64,000 nt of DNA from Brevibacillus_H ginsengisoli (GTDB lineage Bacteria; Bacillota; Bacilli; Brevibacillales; Brevibacillaceae): positions 1 through 64,000 of the forward strand of contig NZ_JBNJQR010000003.1 of NCBI RefSeq assembly GCF_050113715.1, given 5' to 3'. Position numbers and translations under genes: made by a program. The notes beneath the pieces were generated by a model. That model saw nothing but the letters and a program-made list of their open reading frames with translations, searched no databases and was not told the origin of the DNA. The stretch's first letter is position 1, and the number at the start of each line of letters is the position of its first letter. Below are positions 51,665 to 61,300 of the stretch, piece by piece.

Positions 51665-52123
51665 ATGCTGGAAAAAATGGTGCAAATCCTGGAGAAATAT
51701 TTACAACAAGAAGGGCAAGTAGCCGATATCCTACTCAAGTCAGAGCAGTCTGTCTATGATGCGGGAGACGCGCATGAGATCGAGCTGAAATTCGTTTCCA
51801 ATGAACACTCGGATGACCCAATCGCACATATTCATTTGTATCCGATTGACGAGGAAACATGCGAAGTGGAGGTTGAAGTGATTTACAGGTCAACAGAGGA
51901 CCAACCCAGAAGCGTCTCCACATGGTGGGAGCAAATGGCCCAGATTGTTGAAGGAGCAACCGTTACCGAGAAAAAACGGTTTGCCTCTCCAACAGAAATA
52001 CTGGAAACGGAGTGGATTGTGAATTACTTCTTTCTAATCAGTCTTGATGAGCAAGAGGAAGCCGTTTCACAGAAGCTTCTTGCCAAATGCGCCCAAGAAG
52101 TGGGGAAGCTTGTTCGACTATAA
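51665..52123 (+). CDS. Hypothetical protein
   Basis: 152 residues, start ATG after AAAAGGAGAAAC. Acidic, soluble, with alternating strands (ELKFVSNEHSDDPIAHIHLYP) and a C-terminal helix (EAVSQKLLAKCAQEVGKLV). No signal peptide. I do not recognise the family. Probably co-transcribed with the glycine-rich gene and closed by a terminator. Confidence 0.6.
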   Translation: MLEKMVQILEKYLQQEGQVADILLKSEQSVYDAGDAHEIELKFVSNEHSDDPIAHIHLYPIDEETCEVEVEVIYRSTEDQPRSVSTWWEQMAQIVEGATVTEKKRFASPTEILETEWIVNYFFLISLDEQEEAVSQKLLAKCAQEVGKLVRL

Positions 52124-52136
52124 CAAATTAATAATC

Positions 52137-52170
52137 AAAAGGGACAGCCTGTAAATATGCTGTCCCTTTG
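52137..52170. terminator. Bidirectional terminator
   Basis: AAAAGGGACAGC (52137-52148) and GCTGTCCCTTT (52159-52169). It sits between the plus-strand hypothetical and the minus-strand dehydrogenase gene. Confidence 0.75.
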
Positions 52171-52185
52171 CATTTCTCCATTAGA

Positions 52186-53091
52186 TTAAACAAGAGCGTC
52201 TTGTGATTTCGCTTTAACAGTCAGTCCTGTTTTTTCTTCGTATACTTTGAACAAGGCGGCCATATCTTCTTTTGGATACTTTTCTTTGGCAAGCTCGTAC
52301 ATTTGCTCAGCGAGTTGATTGATGGGCATGTCCATTCCATAGGATTGTGCCAGTTCTGTAGCAAGCTTCATATCTTTATGCAGCAGCTCATTACTGAAAC
52401 GTGCGACAAAATCGCGTTGGTGGACCAGTGGTACAATACGATGCAGCATTTTGCTGTCCCCTGTGCTCACCGCAAGCACATCGTAGAGCAATTGCGTGTC
52501 CACGCCAGCTTTTGTCGCCAACAAAAAGGTTTCAGCCAAGGCTGCGGTATGTACGCCAATCAGATAATTGTTCATTAACTTCACGATGCTTCCGCTGCCA
52601 ATCTCGCCAATATAGAACAAATTTTTACCCATCGCTTCAAAAGCGGGCAGTGCTCGCTCGTAATCCGCTCGACTGCCTCCACACATGATGGCTAATGTGC
52701 CAGCTTCCGCACCCATTGGGCCTCCACTGATTGGGGCATCCATATAAGAGCCACCTTTGGCTTGAATCGCTTCGTGGCAGCGTTTGTTCATCAAGGGGCT
52801 AACCGTACTGTGATCAATGATCAGTTTACCGGTTAAATTGGCCTCCAGAATACCGTTCGCGCCAAAGTACACTTCTTCGATGGACGGGGGAAGTGGCAGA
52901 CATGTGAGAAGAATATCCACTTCTTCCGCTAATTCACGAGGATTTGCCGCTTCCACTGCACCCATATTGACAGCCGTCTCAATTGGTCCGCGATTTCTTG
53001 ATACGACATGAACACGAAATCCGGCTTTTAGCAAATTGCGCACCATCGGCAAACCCATTGTTCCAAGGCCAATAAATCCAATTTTCTCCAT
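52186..53091 (-). CDS. 3-hydroxyisobutyrate dehydrogenase-family protein
   Basis: 301 residues, start ATG after GGAGGGATACTCG. N-terminal Rossmann motif GFIGLGTMGLPM, the substrate-binding DAPISGGPMGAEAGTL, and the catalytic Lys in SGSIVKLMNNYL. It oxidises a beta-hydroxy acid such as 3-hydroxyisobutyrate or reduces tartronate semialdehyde with NAD(P). It stands beside fadH but on the other strand; the exact substrate is unclear. Confidence 0.9.
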   Translation of the reverse strand: MEKIGFIGLGTMGLPMVRNLLKAGFRVHVVSRNRGPIETAVNMGAVEAANPRELAEEVDILLTCLPLPPSIEEVYFGANGILEANLTGKLIIDHSTVSPLMNKRCHEAIQAKGGSYMDAPISGGPMGAEAGTLAIMCGGSRADYERALPAFEAMGKNLFYIGEIGSGSIVKLMNNYLIGVHTAALAETFLLATKAGVDTQLLYDVLAVSTGDSKMLHRIVPLVHQRDFVARFSNELLHKDMKLATELAQSYGMDMPINQLAEQMYELAKEKYPKEDMAALFKVYEEKTGLTVKAKSQDALV

Positions 53092-53269
53092 TCGAGTATC
53101 CCTCCACTTTTCTATCTAAGGCATAGTCTACATGGGTATCTGTTCGCATTCAAGTTTGAGACCAAAGATAAATTTCAAGGGGGACAGAATATTTGGATAA
53201 ATAAACGGAAAACCAAACCCAAAAGAAGGATTTTCAAAGTTTCTTCAAGAATTGTTAGCACAAAGAATA

Positions 53270-53287
53270 TGAATGAGTATTCATTCA
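53270..53287. promoter_or_regulatory. FadR operator
   Basis: TGAATGAGTATTCATTCA is an 18-bp palindrome that matches the B. subtilis FadR (YsiA) consensus TGAATGANTANTCATTCA at every fixed position. It lies 20 bases before the fadH start codon. FadR is a TetR-type repressor released by long-chain acyl-CoA. Confidence 0.85.
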
Positions 53288-53307
53288 AAGTGTGGAGGGG
53301 ATTCTCT

Positions 53308-55311
53308 ATGCAACTTAACCGAGTACTTGAACCCATTCAATTGGCAGCGCTTACTTTACCTAATCGGATTCTGATGGGGTCGATGCACGTTGGAATCGAG
53401 GGAATGGATCGCGGGATGGAGCGTCTTGCCGCATTTTATGCGGAACGAGCCAAAGGCGGCGCCGGATTGATTGTGACAGGCGGGATCGCCGTATCTCCTG
53501 AAGGGGGAATCGGTCCAGAATACTTAAATATTTACTACGACGATCATATTGAGCAGGCGCGTATCATCGCCGATGCCGTACATGAGGAGGGCGGGCGCAT
53601 TGCTTTGCAATTGTTTCACACAGGGCGCTATGCGTATAAGGAAAAAACAGGACTTGATCCAGTGGCACCGTCACCGCTTCGGGCTACGATTAACACAACG
53701 ACACCACGTGAGTTGACAGGTGAAGAAGTGGAAAAGACCATTCAAGATTTTGTGGATGGAGCTGTGCGCGCCAAAAGGGCGGGATTTGACGCGGTTGAAA
53801 TCATGGGCTCTGAGGGATATCTAATCAACCAGTTCCTATCCCCATTAACCAATAAACGAACAGATGAATGGGGCGGAGACTTTGAGCGCCGCAGCCGGTT
53901 TGGCGTAGAGATTGCTCGTCGGGTGAAAGAAGCGGTTGGGCCAGCGTATCCGGTGATCTTCCGCATGTCCGGGCTTGACTTGATGCCAGAGAGCACGACG
54001 ATGGAAGAGACCCTGAGGTTCGCTCAGATGCTCCAGCAAACAGGCATGGATGCCTTGAATGTAGGGATTGGCTGGCATGAGTCCCAGGTGCCGACGATTT
54101 CGATGATGGTGCCACGTGGCTCCTTCGTATGGGTCGCGCAACAAATTAAATCCGTAGTCGATATACCTGTTGTCGTCAGCAACCGGATTAACGATGTCCG
54201 TCTTGCGGAAGAAATCTTGCGCACTCACTCTGTTGATATGGTCTCGATGGCTCGTCCATTTTTGGCGGACCCGTATATTGTAGCCAAAAGCGGAGCAGGA
54301 CAGTTTGACGAAGTGAATACTTGTATCGCCTGTAACCAAGCTTGCCTGGATCATGTGTTCTCGGGTAAGCCAGCTTCTTGTATCGTCAATCCAGTAGCTG
54401 GACGCGAGCTTGATTTGCCGTTAGTGCCGGCAAGCGAGAAGAAACGAGTAGCGGTCATCGGCGCAGGTCCCGCTGGTTTGGAAGCGGCGCGGGTGCTCGC
54501 CGAACGCGGACACGAAGTTGTCTTGTTCGAGAAGTCAACGGAGATTGGCGGACAATTGCAATACGCCAAGCAAGTTCCAGGGAAATCGGAATTTAATGAG
54601 ACTCTTCGCTATTATCGAACTCGTTTACATAATCTAGGGGTGGAGTTGCGCTTGGGCACGGTTGCGACAGCGGATAGACTTGTCGTCGAGAATTTTGCGG
54701 AAGTCGTTGTCGCTACTGGTGTGACACCACGTACGCCAGCCCTTCAAGGTGCCGACCTGCCGCATGTGGTGAACTATTCTCAGGTGTTTGAAGGAAAAGC
54801 CCGCGTAGGTCGTCGTGTGGTCATCATCGGTGCGGGAGGTATCGCCTGCGACTTGTCCCACCTGCTTTTGTCTAGTGGAGGGGTTCCAAGCGAGGCGAGG
54901 CCTTACCTGGTCGGCTATCATATACTTGATCCGAAGAACGTAGAACGCTATGCCGCTAGTGGACGTAAGATTACCATGCTTCGCCGAGGTAAGCATGTGG
55001 GTACTGGATTGGGGAAAACAACGCGTTGGGCGACAATTGCCACTCTAAAGCATCACGGAGTGGAAATGATGACGCAAATCGACTACAAGGAGATTACCCC
55101 AGAGGGTGTCGTGATACACCAAGACGGTGAAGAGAAACTGATTCCAGCCGATACGGTCATTATGGCTGCTGGAGCGAATCCGAATCGTCATTTAGCTGAA
55201 GAGCTGGAAGGTCGCTTACGTGTCCATATCATTGGGGGAGCCAAGGAAGCTGGCGAGCTTGACGCGAAGCGAGCGATTTATGAAGGGACATGGATTGCGC
55301 GTCAAATCTAG
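53308..55311 (+). CDS. fadH: 2,4-dienoyl-CoA reductase / NADH:flavin oxidoreductase
   Basis: 667 residues from the ATG after GGAGGGGATTCTCT. An N-terminal Old Yellow Enzyme barrel (LNRVLEPIQLAALTLPNRILMGSMHVG), then a [4Fe-4S] motif CIACNQACLDHVF with a later SCIVNP, and a C-terminal FAD/NAD(P) half (VAVIGAGPAGLEAARVLAERG and VVIIGAGGIACDLSHLLL). It removes double bonds during degradation of unsaturated fatty acids. The upstream FadR box supports this role over other OYE-type activities. Confidence 0.92.
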   Translation: MQLNRVLEPIQLAALTLPNRILMGSMHVGIEGMDRGMERLAAFYAERAKGGAGLIVTGGIAVSPEGGIGPEYLNIYYDDHIEQARIIADAVHEEGGRIALQLFHTGRYAYKEKTGLDPVAPSPLRATINTTTPRELTGEEVEKTIQDFVDGAVRAKRAGFDAVEIMGSEGYLINQFLSPLTNKRTDEWGGDFERRSRFGVEIARRVKEAVGPAYPVIFRMSGLDLMPESTTMEETLRFAQMLQQTGMDALNVGIGWHESQVPTISMMVPRGSFVWVAQQIKSVVDIPVVVSNRINDVRLAEEILRTHSVDMVSMARPFLADPYIVAKSGAGQFDEVNTCIACNQACLDHVFSGKPASCIVNPVAGRELDLPLVPASEKKRVAVIGAGPAGLEAARVLAERGHEVVLFEKSTEIGGQLQYAKQVPGKSEFNETLRYYRTRLHNLGVELRLGTVATADRLVVENFAEVVVATGVTPRTPALQGADLPHVVNYSQVFEGKARVGRRVVIIGAGGIACDLSHLLLSSGGVPSEARPYLVGYHILDPKNVERYAASGRKITMLRRGKHVGTGLGKTTRWATIATLKHHGVEMMTQIDYKEITPEGVVIHQDGEEKLIPADTVIMAAGANPNRHLAEELEGRLRVHIIGGAKEAGELDAKRAIYEGTWIARQI

Positions 55312-55337
55312 TCAGGCAAAAGTACACATTTTGAATG

Positions 55338-55380
55338 AAAAAGGAAGCGTGGAGCTTGGAGCTTGACCCGCTTCCTTTTT
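55338..55380 (+). terminator. fadH terminator
   Basis: AAAAAGGAAGCG (55338-55349) and CGCTTCCTTTTT (55369-55380). Confidence 0.85.
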
Positions 55381-55628
55381 GGTTGGCTTAGGCCAAGAGA
55401 AAAAGAACGTGGAGATTATAGCTGCAACGAAAGAAGTTCAACAAACAACACCTTGTCAAGCGATAAATGTGACGATATAATGAAAATATAAATTAACAGA
55501 ATTGTTAGAATTTATGCGGGCGAAATAACTGCAGAAATGATCGTAATAGGCAATCGGTATCGATCCTCTAGGTGATGACCTTGTAACTGTTGGAGCAAAC
55601 CTAACGATTCGTGATGGGGGCGATCAGC
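55381..55628 (+). other. Non-coding gap before a 34-residue ORF
   Basis: AT-rich until about 55510, then GC-balanced. A weak helix TAGGT/ACCTA (from ~55570) and a GGGGG site follow. I found no convincing promoter and no known riboswitch. Any RNA role is speculative. Confidence 0.35.
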
Positions 55629-55733
55629 ATGGAAGGAATTCTGCTTGTGGAATTGGTCTTTACAACAACTGTTTCAGTGTTGGCCATGTTCTTGCCATTT
55701 CTCATGTCTAAGGCTGACAAGTCAGAAGCATAA
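55629..55733 (+). CDS. 34-residue membrane peptide
   Basis: Frame MEGILLVELVFTTT... with a single hydrophobic helix (LVFTTTVSVLAMFLPFLM) and a charged C-terminus KADKSEA. GGGGG is 8-9 bases before the ATG, and a strong terminator sits 30 bases after the stop, which together suggest a real small gene. No family recognised. Confidence 0.5.
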   Translation: MEGILLVELVFTTTVSVLAMFLPFLMSKADKSEA

Positions 55734-55763
55734 AGCCAAAATTCAATCGAATAAACAATGCTC

Positions 55764-55796
55764 CCGTTTGACATTGCGATCAAACGGTTTTTTTTG
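55764..55796 (+). terminator. Terminator of the 34-residue peptide gene
   Basis: CCGTTTGA (55764-55771) and TCAAACGG (55780-55787), followed by eight T. Confidence 0.9.
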
Positions 55797-55916
55797 TTTC
55801 CGGCATCTTAATTTATCCAACAATTTCATTTATTGCCACTTTTATGCCTTTTATTTACAATAGAGTAGGAAAGGGAAATTTTTTATTCTGCAATCATACA
55901 TAAAGGATGATGAATC

Positions 55917-56363
55917 ATGAGATGGAAGCCGCTAGTGCTGTTGATTGCGCTTCTCATACTGCTTGCCGGATGCAGCCATTCCACAACATCGCAAAAGGTC
56001 GAGAGCTCAATCTCGGATGATGAGATGAAAAAGGTAGCGACGGAGTGGATTACGAAACAGCAAAAGCTGAATGAAGCGACGGACGAAACAGATCTTAAAA
56101 AGCGAATCAATGAATTGTACGTTCCAGATGGTACGGCTGCGGACAATGTATTCAAAATCGCCAAGAAGAGCCTTGGAAATCAAGTGGCCGTGAAGATCGA
56201 TCGTTTGAGTGTTAACTCAATTAGCGCGGAAAGTTTTGAATTTAAAGCCATGTATGAAACCACGTACGTATCCCCGAACAAAGAAACCTTCACCCGCGCC
56301 GAAGAACATACATTTGTGCTGCAAAAGGTGAATGGAGTATTTAAGTATGCGAGCAATCATTAG
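55917..56363 (+). CDS. Lipoprotein, unknown function
   Basis: 148 residues. N-terminal signal LVLLIALLILLAGC with the lipidated Cys at about residue 19, so it is anchored outside the membrane. The mature domain is mixed alpha/beta with EFKAMYETTYVSPNKETF. It has no recognised domain. Single gene with a terminator shared with the convergent HxlR gene. Confidence 0.75.
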   Translation: MRWKPLVLLIALLILLAGCSHSTTSQKVESSISDDEMKKVATEWITKQQKLNEATDETDLKKRINELYVPDGTAADNVFKIAKKSLGNQVAVKIDRLSVNSISAESFEFKAMYETTYVSPNKETFTRAEEHTFVLQKVNGVFKYASNH

Positions 56364-56402
56364 AGGACCCGAAGTTTCCTCAGGAGAAAACAATTCACGA
56401 TG

Positions 56403-56435
56403 AAAGGCATCCACTTCAGAAGATGGATGCCTTTT
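56403..56435. terminator. Bidirectional terminator, lipoprotein / HxlR gene
   Basis: AAAGGCATCCA (56403-56413) and TGGATGCCTTT (56424-56434). The convergent genes share it. Confidence 0.82.
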
Positions 56436-56443
56436 GCTATGCC

Positions 56444-56782
56444 TTATAAAGTTAACCCAAATCTCTTCAATTCAATAAAAATACCTTCCAGTTGCCTTCC
56501 TTTTTCCGTGAGCGTATATTCCACACGCGGCGGGACCTCCGGATATACCTTTCTTTCCAAGATTCCATGATCCTCTAGCTCCTTCAGGCGGAGCGAAAGC
56601 GTCTTCGGGCTGATTCCATCCATCGATTTCAATAAGTCGCTGAATCGCATTGTTCCTTCAATCAGCAGATCGCGAATAATTAAAAAAGTCCATTTCGTCC
56701 CAATCACGTCAAGTGTCTTGGCAATAGGGCAAGGTTCACCAGGTGCTCCTTTTGTTAGTACAACCGATTCAGTACCACTCAT
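56444..56782 (-). CDS. HxlR-family redox-sensing regulator
   Basis: 112 residues, start ATG after AAGGAAAGGATG. The N-terminal Cys in PCPIAKTLDVIGTKW is where YodB and HypR sense electrophiles or hypochlorite. Winged helix with FSDLLKSMDGISPKTLSLRLKEL and the wing PPRVEYTLTEKG. It faces a divergent two-gene oxidoreductase unit and a dyad of the expected type between them, so it likely represses these genes until oxidised. Confidence 0.88.
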   Translation of the reverse strand: MSGTESVVLTKGAPGEPCPIAKTLDVIGTKWTFLIIRDLLIEGTMRFSDLLKSMDGISPKTLSLRLKELEDHGILERKVYPEVPPRVEYTLTEKGRQLEGIFIELKRFGLTL

Positions 56783-56834
56783 GGAAACATCCTTTCCTTT
56801 CCTTTTTTGAAGATTTTCTTGTGAGTATTTTCTT

Positions 56835-56852
56835 TACTATATCACAATAGTA
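56835..56852. promoter_or_regulatory. Candidate HxlR/YodB-type operator
   Basis: TACTAT-ATCACA-ATAGTA is a perfect 6-bp inverted repeat in the divergent intergenic region. A second half-site ACTAT at 56866 extends it. It resembles TACT-N7-AGTA sites of YodB-family repressors. Confidence 0.6.
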
Positions 56853-56964
56853 ACTTTACGGAAACTATATGAATTAAATATCACTACTTCCCTTAATGAA
56901 GCAAATGTAATTATGATACTTATGAAGCGGAATTCAATCTTTTGAGGAGGTAGAGGTATTCACC

Positions 56965-57528
56965 ATGGGAAAAAATATCTTTATTATTAACGGTCATCAA
57001 CAATACGGCTCAGCGGAAGGAAAGTTGAACAAGACCCTGACGGACAAGATGGTGAGTTTGTTAAGTGAACAGAATCAAGTAAAAACCACCATTATTCAAA
57101 ATGGTTACAGCATCGAAGAAGAACAACAAAAGTTTTTATGGGCCGATCTTGTGATTTACCAAACCCCAATCTATTGGTTCAGTGTGCCGGGATTGCTGAA
57201 GACCTATATGGATGAGGTTTATGCTTACGGATTGTTTTTTAAGGGCGGTGACCAATATGGGCGGGGTGGAATGTTGACGGATAAAAACTATATGTTTTCA
57301 ACCACCTGGAATGCTCCTGAAGAAGCGTTCAATGATCCAGCGCGCTTTTTTGAAGGGAACAGTCTGGAAGATGCTTTAAGCCATCTGCATCGCTCCCAGA
57401 AGTTCCTTGGAATGAAGCCGTTCAAGAGTTTCGCTTGCTATGATGTGGTGAAAAATCCTCAGATCAATCAATTTGTATCCGAACTGGAAAAGCATCTGAA
57501 ATCGGTTCTGAATGTTTTATTTAGATAG
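56965..57528 (+). CDS. NAD(P)H-dependent flavodoxin-like oxidoreductase (MdaB type)
   Basis: 187 residues, start ATG; an AGAGG lies 7 bases before it. Flavodoxin fold with IFIINGHQQYGSAEGKLNK, then LVIYQTPIYWFSVPGLLKTYMDEVYAYG and a C-terminal HRSQKFLGMKPF. It is the modulator-of-drug-activity/azoreductase group that reduces quinones by two electrons. Target of the divergent HxlR regulator. Next gene 22 bases downstream. Confidence 0.9.
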   Translation: MGKNIFIINGHQQYGSAEGKLNKTLTDKMVSLLSEQNQVKTTIIQNGYSIEEEQQKFLWADLVIYQTPIYWFSVPGLLKTYMDEVYAYGLFFKGGDQYGRGGMLTDKNYMFSTTWNAPEEAFNDPARFFEGNSLEDALSHLHRSQKFLGMKPFKSFACYDVVKNPQINQFVSELEKHLKSVLNVLFR

Positions 57529-57550
57529 GATTTAAGAGGGAGGAATCAAC

Positions 57551-58264
57551 ATGCTGCAAGATCAAAAGGTTGTCATTATTGGTGGAAGCTCCGGAATCGG
57601 TTTGGAAACCGCTAAACAAGTGATCGCGCAAGGAGCGGAGGTCATCATTGCCAGCCGTTCCGAAGATAAATTACGGCAGGCGACTGATCATTTAGGAGCA
57701 AGAGCTGTGGCCCATCAACTGGATACCACGCAAGAAGGGCAGGTACACGCTTTCTTTGAACAAATCGGCTCGTTCGATCATCTTGTGGTTAGCGCGGCAG
57801 AAACATCTGGCGGTCCTTTCCTCGAAACGGATACAGCCCAAGCCAGACAGCTGTTTGAAAACAAATTCTGGGGTCAGTACTACACGGCCAAATACGGTGC
57901 TCCGAAAATAAAGCCAACTGGCTCGATCACCTTATTCTCCGGGGTTGTCGCCTACAAATCGATGGTTGGTTCGTCAACTCTAGGCGCAGTCAATGCGGCT
58001 GTATCGAATCTGGGACAGACCTTGGCGTTAGAGCTTGCTCCCATCCGTGTGAACATCGTTTCTCCCGGGATCATTGATACCCCTTCCCGCAGTAAAATGC
58101 CAGAAGAAGCCCGCAGTAACTTCTACGCTACGGTGGGAAACAAACTTCCAGTGAAACGAATTGGTCAAGCGGAAGATGTTGCGCAGAGTGTACTATATCT
58201 GCTGCAAAATCGTTTTGTGACCGGAACGGTTCTTCATGTGGAGGGAGGACATATTTTAATTTAG
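57551..58264 (+). CDS. Short-chain dehydrogenase, atypical active site
   Basis: 237 residues, start ATG after GGGAGGAATCAAC. Rossmann motif VVIIGGSSGIGLETAKQ and PGIIDTPSRS are standard SDR. The usual YxxxK is missing: 13 residues behind the catalytic-type Ser (LFSGVV), a Thr stands for Tyr, and four further on a Val stands for Lys. It may still bind NAD(P) but with altered chemistry. Second gene of the HxlR-controlled unit. Confidence 0.85.
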   Translation: MLQDQKVVIIGGSSGIGLETAKQVIAQGAEVIIASRSEDKLRQATDHLGARAVAHQLDTTQEGQVHAFFEQIGSFDHLVVSAAETSGGPFLETDTAQARQLFENKFWGQYYTAKYGAPKIKPTGSITLFSGVVAYKSMVGSSTLGAVNAAVSNLGQTLALELAPIRVNIVSPGIIDTPSRSKMPEEARSNFYATVGNKLPVKRIGQAEDVAQSVLYLLQNRFVTGTVLHVEGGHILI

Positions 58265-58339
58265 GACCAAAACGTCAGACAGCCACTATTCCTCAACAGG
58301 CTAGAGGAGTAGTGGCTGCTATTCGTTCATACTGTCATT

Positions 58340-61300
58340 TTACTCAAGGGATGCGAGAGTCTCCCATGCTGCCACCACTCTATTCTTTCCAGTGGTTTTG
58401 GCAGTGATTTCCGCGTTGTCCGCAAAGCGGATGAGCTCCTCGATATTTTTGGCCTGACATAATTCACTAGATGCTACACCGGCGCTAATCGTCACCTGAT
58501 AAGGACGTCCGATCGCGAACTCTTCTTCGATCTGCTGTCGAAGCTGTTCGGCAAGCTGCAAGGCTACCTTGCCATCCGTCTTGGGGAGAATCAGTAGCAA
58601 TTCCTCGCCACCGAAGCGTCCCGGGATGTCGTTCTTGCGAAGAAGCGAGCGGAGCATATCAGCCAGTTCACGAAGCACCTTGTCACCTTCCTGATGGCCA
58701 TACTCGTTCACTCTCCTGAAGTTGTCGATATCGATCATGATGAGTGATAAGTCAAGCCCATGCCGTTGTGATACCTCAAACTCTTCACGCAGCTTACGAA
58801 GGAAGAATCTTCGTTGATAGAATCCTGTCAGGTTGTCGATCATCATTTCCATATAGTGTAGCGCATTGGCGATGTGCGGCTTAATAAAAGAAAGAAAATG
58901 TTCCATATGAAGACGCTTGGTATCGGCTAGGTCATTGGCGTAAACGTTAAGTTTGATGAACTCGTCACCCTGCTGATACAGCATGTACTCATATTGAGAC
59001 TTCGATTGTTTGGATTTCTGGAACACCAGCTGCTCGTTCTTGTCAATCAAGCCGATCGCGGAGTAGAACAGCGTTTCCTTTTGGTAAAACAGATTGCAAG
59101 AGATCGCCGTATGCGTAACCGGAAAATAACGGAACAACGAGTTGGACAGCTTCTGAAACGTGTTGGTAAGCTCCAGCGATTCGGTTACCTGCTCACTCAA
59201 TTGAATGATAATTTGCAGATCAAGAGATTGGTCTAAAAGCTGCGTGCGTTCTTCCATCAATCGTTGGACAGTGGGGTCAGCGCGCATCACCGAGTCACAA
59301 GGAATGTAGTCAGGCTGAACAACCTCGGCCAATTTGACGGTGAGAGACTTGCTCCGGTGATCCTTTTCGATTAACTGATAGCCATTGGCGGCGCGACGCA
59401 GATAGAGCATCGAGCGCTGCAAGTCTCTTTTTTGCATCGTCAGATCAGCATATCCGCGGTGCAAGTCAGGCCAGAAAACATCATACCCGTAGTTTTTGAG
59501 ATACTCCTCAAAATTCTCCAATTCCTCTTCCGCTTCAAGTCTGTTGTGTTTGAGCAGCAAATCGACCATTTCCCGATAAGACCAGCCCGTTTGCAAACGA
59601 TAACCATTCGCAGCGATACTCTGTCTGAAATAGTCGCATGCTTGATCCACATTGCCTGTTTGGGCCTGATAGAGACCGTCGATGAAAAGTGTGTATTCAT
59701 TCGGTTGCTCCCATTCGCAAGGAGAAGGCAACTTTTTGCCCTGTCGATAGGTCGAGTAGCGAGAATACACCTCCATGATGAAGTTGGTGAAATTGGTTGA
59801 TTGCTGTTTAGACAGCTGGACGTAGATCTCATCAAACTGTGACCATTGCTCCCATTCACAGGAGTATAAGAGCTGATGGGTATGATATTGCTCCAGTAAA
59901 TCCTTGCGTCTTAACTCATCAACCTGTGGCACATTGAGCATATGATACCGATAGCTGGATGCGTCACCTTGATAAAGAGAAATTTCCATGCCGTTGAGAT
60001 GGCTGATTTGTTCCTTTCCTTTAAATCCATACCGTTTGGAGATGTCCAGACAACGCTGAATGTAACGACGGGACAAGCGAATATCACTATGGAAAATAAA
60101 GGAATTGGATAACTCGATCATCAAATCCTGGTGCGGGGTTCTTTCTAATGTCGATTCGATCTTATCCAGCAGTGCGGCGGCCCATTCCTCCAGCTCAGGG
60201 AAGTACTGAAACAAAACAATCGTATAGTTGATGCTAAGCTCCGCAAAGGTACGCGTAGAAAGACGGTGCCGGTTAGGATAAAACACATTCAAATACGCGC
60301 GATGAATGATTTCAGCGTTTTCGCGGTGGAGCGGAGCAAAGAAATCGATATAGTTCAAGAGAATGGTCGCATATACCTTTTCGATTAGGGTTTGTGTAGG
60401 GTCCAACAGGAATTCCAATAATTCTTCTTTGACCGCTGCTAGATCAAGCTGATTGGTAAAGAGATGGATCCGCATCAGCACAAAACGATCGATGCCTGAC
60501 TTGGTTCGCTTCACAATTGATTTTGCTACCTTTTCCGCTTGGGGGTACATATTCAGCCGCATATACAGCTGACAGAGCAATCGATCCCAACAAATAATCT
60601 TGGTGCGTTGCAGTTTGTGTTGTAATTGTTTGATATCCTCAATGAGCAGACGTTTGCGATCAACAGTCAGCAGGTTGCGAATTCGTCGATAGTACTTAAT
60701 CAAGTAAAAATACTCGGTCCGACTTTCCTCGGCGAGACGAGCAATCTCAATCAGTGTAGGGTAAGAGATAAAGCCAACTTTTTGCAACAGCGGCAGGGCT
60801 TTTCGATAATAGGCGACCTTACTTCCAATGGGTAAATCAAGCAATAAACGCTGGGTTACATCGAATGGGATAAATAGGCTGTCCTCGGAGAAAATCAGGA
60901 CAAGACCGGATCGCGCAAGCTTTCTCAACATTGGGAAAAAGTGAGTGTCATCCAGATCGTTCGCTGCAAAAATAGTTCTCGCTCGTATCGGGTGTGGCAT
61001 GCAGGCAAAAACCCGTAATAATTCCAACTCTTGCTCATGTAAGCTGTTCAGTCGTTGATCCATTAAATGATGGATATCAAGCTCGGCCAATACCTGTTTG
61101 CATGTAGGAGTTGCAGCCCAACCATTTCTCGTTAGTTGGATACCTCGAGTATGGATAAGCTCGTCCAAAATCATCGGGCAATGATGGTACTCGATTTGTT
61201 TTTCCATCATCCACTCAGACAACAGGAACAACAGGGAGTCTTCCGCACGGCCAAATTGCGAGATTAACAGGCTGTGATACAACTTGGTCTCTTTTTGGCC

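Noticed and set aside
55500..55628. Riboswitch in front of the 34-residue ORF
   Set aside because: Only short helices can be drawn, and no class (fluoride, M-box, c-di-AMP, ykkC) fits the conserved bases.
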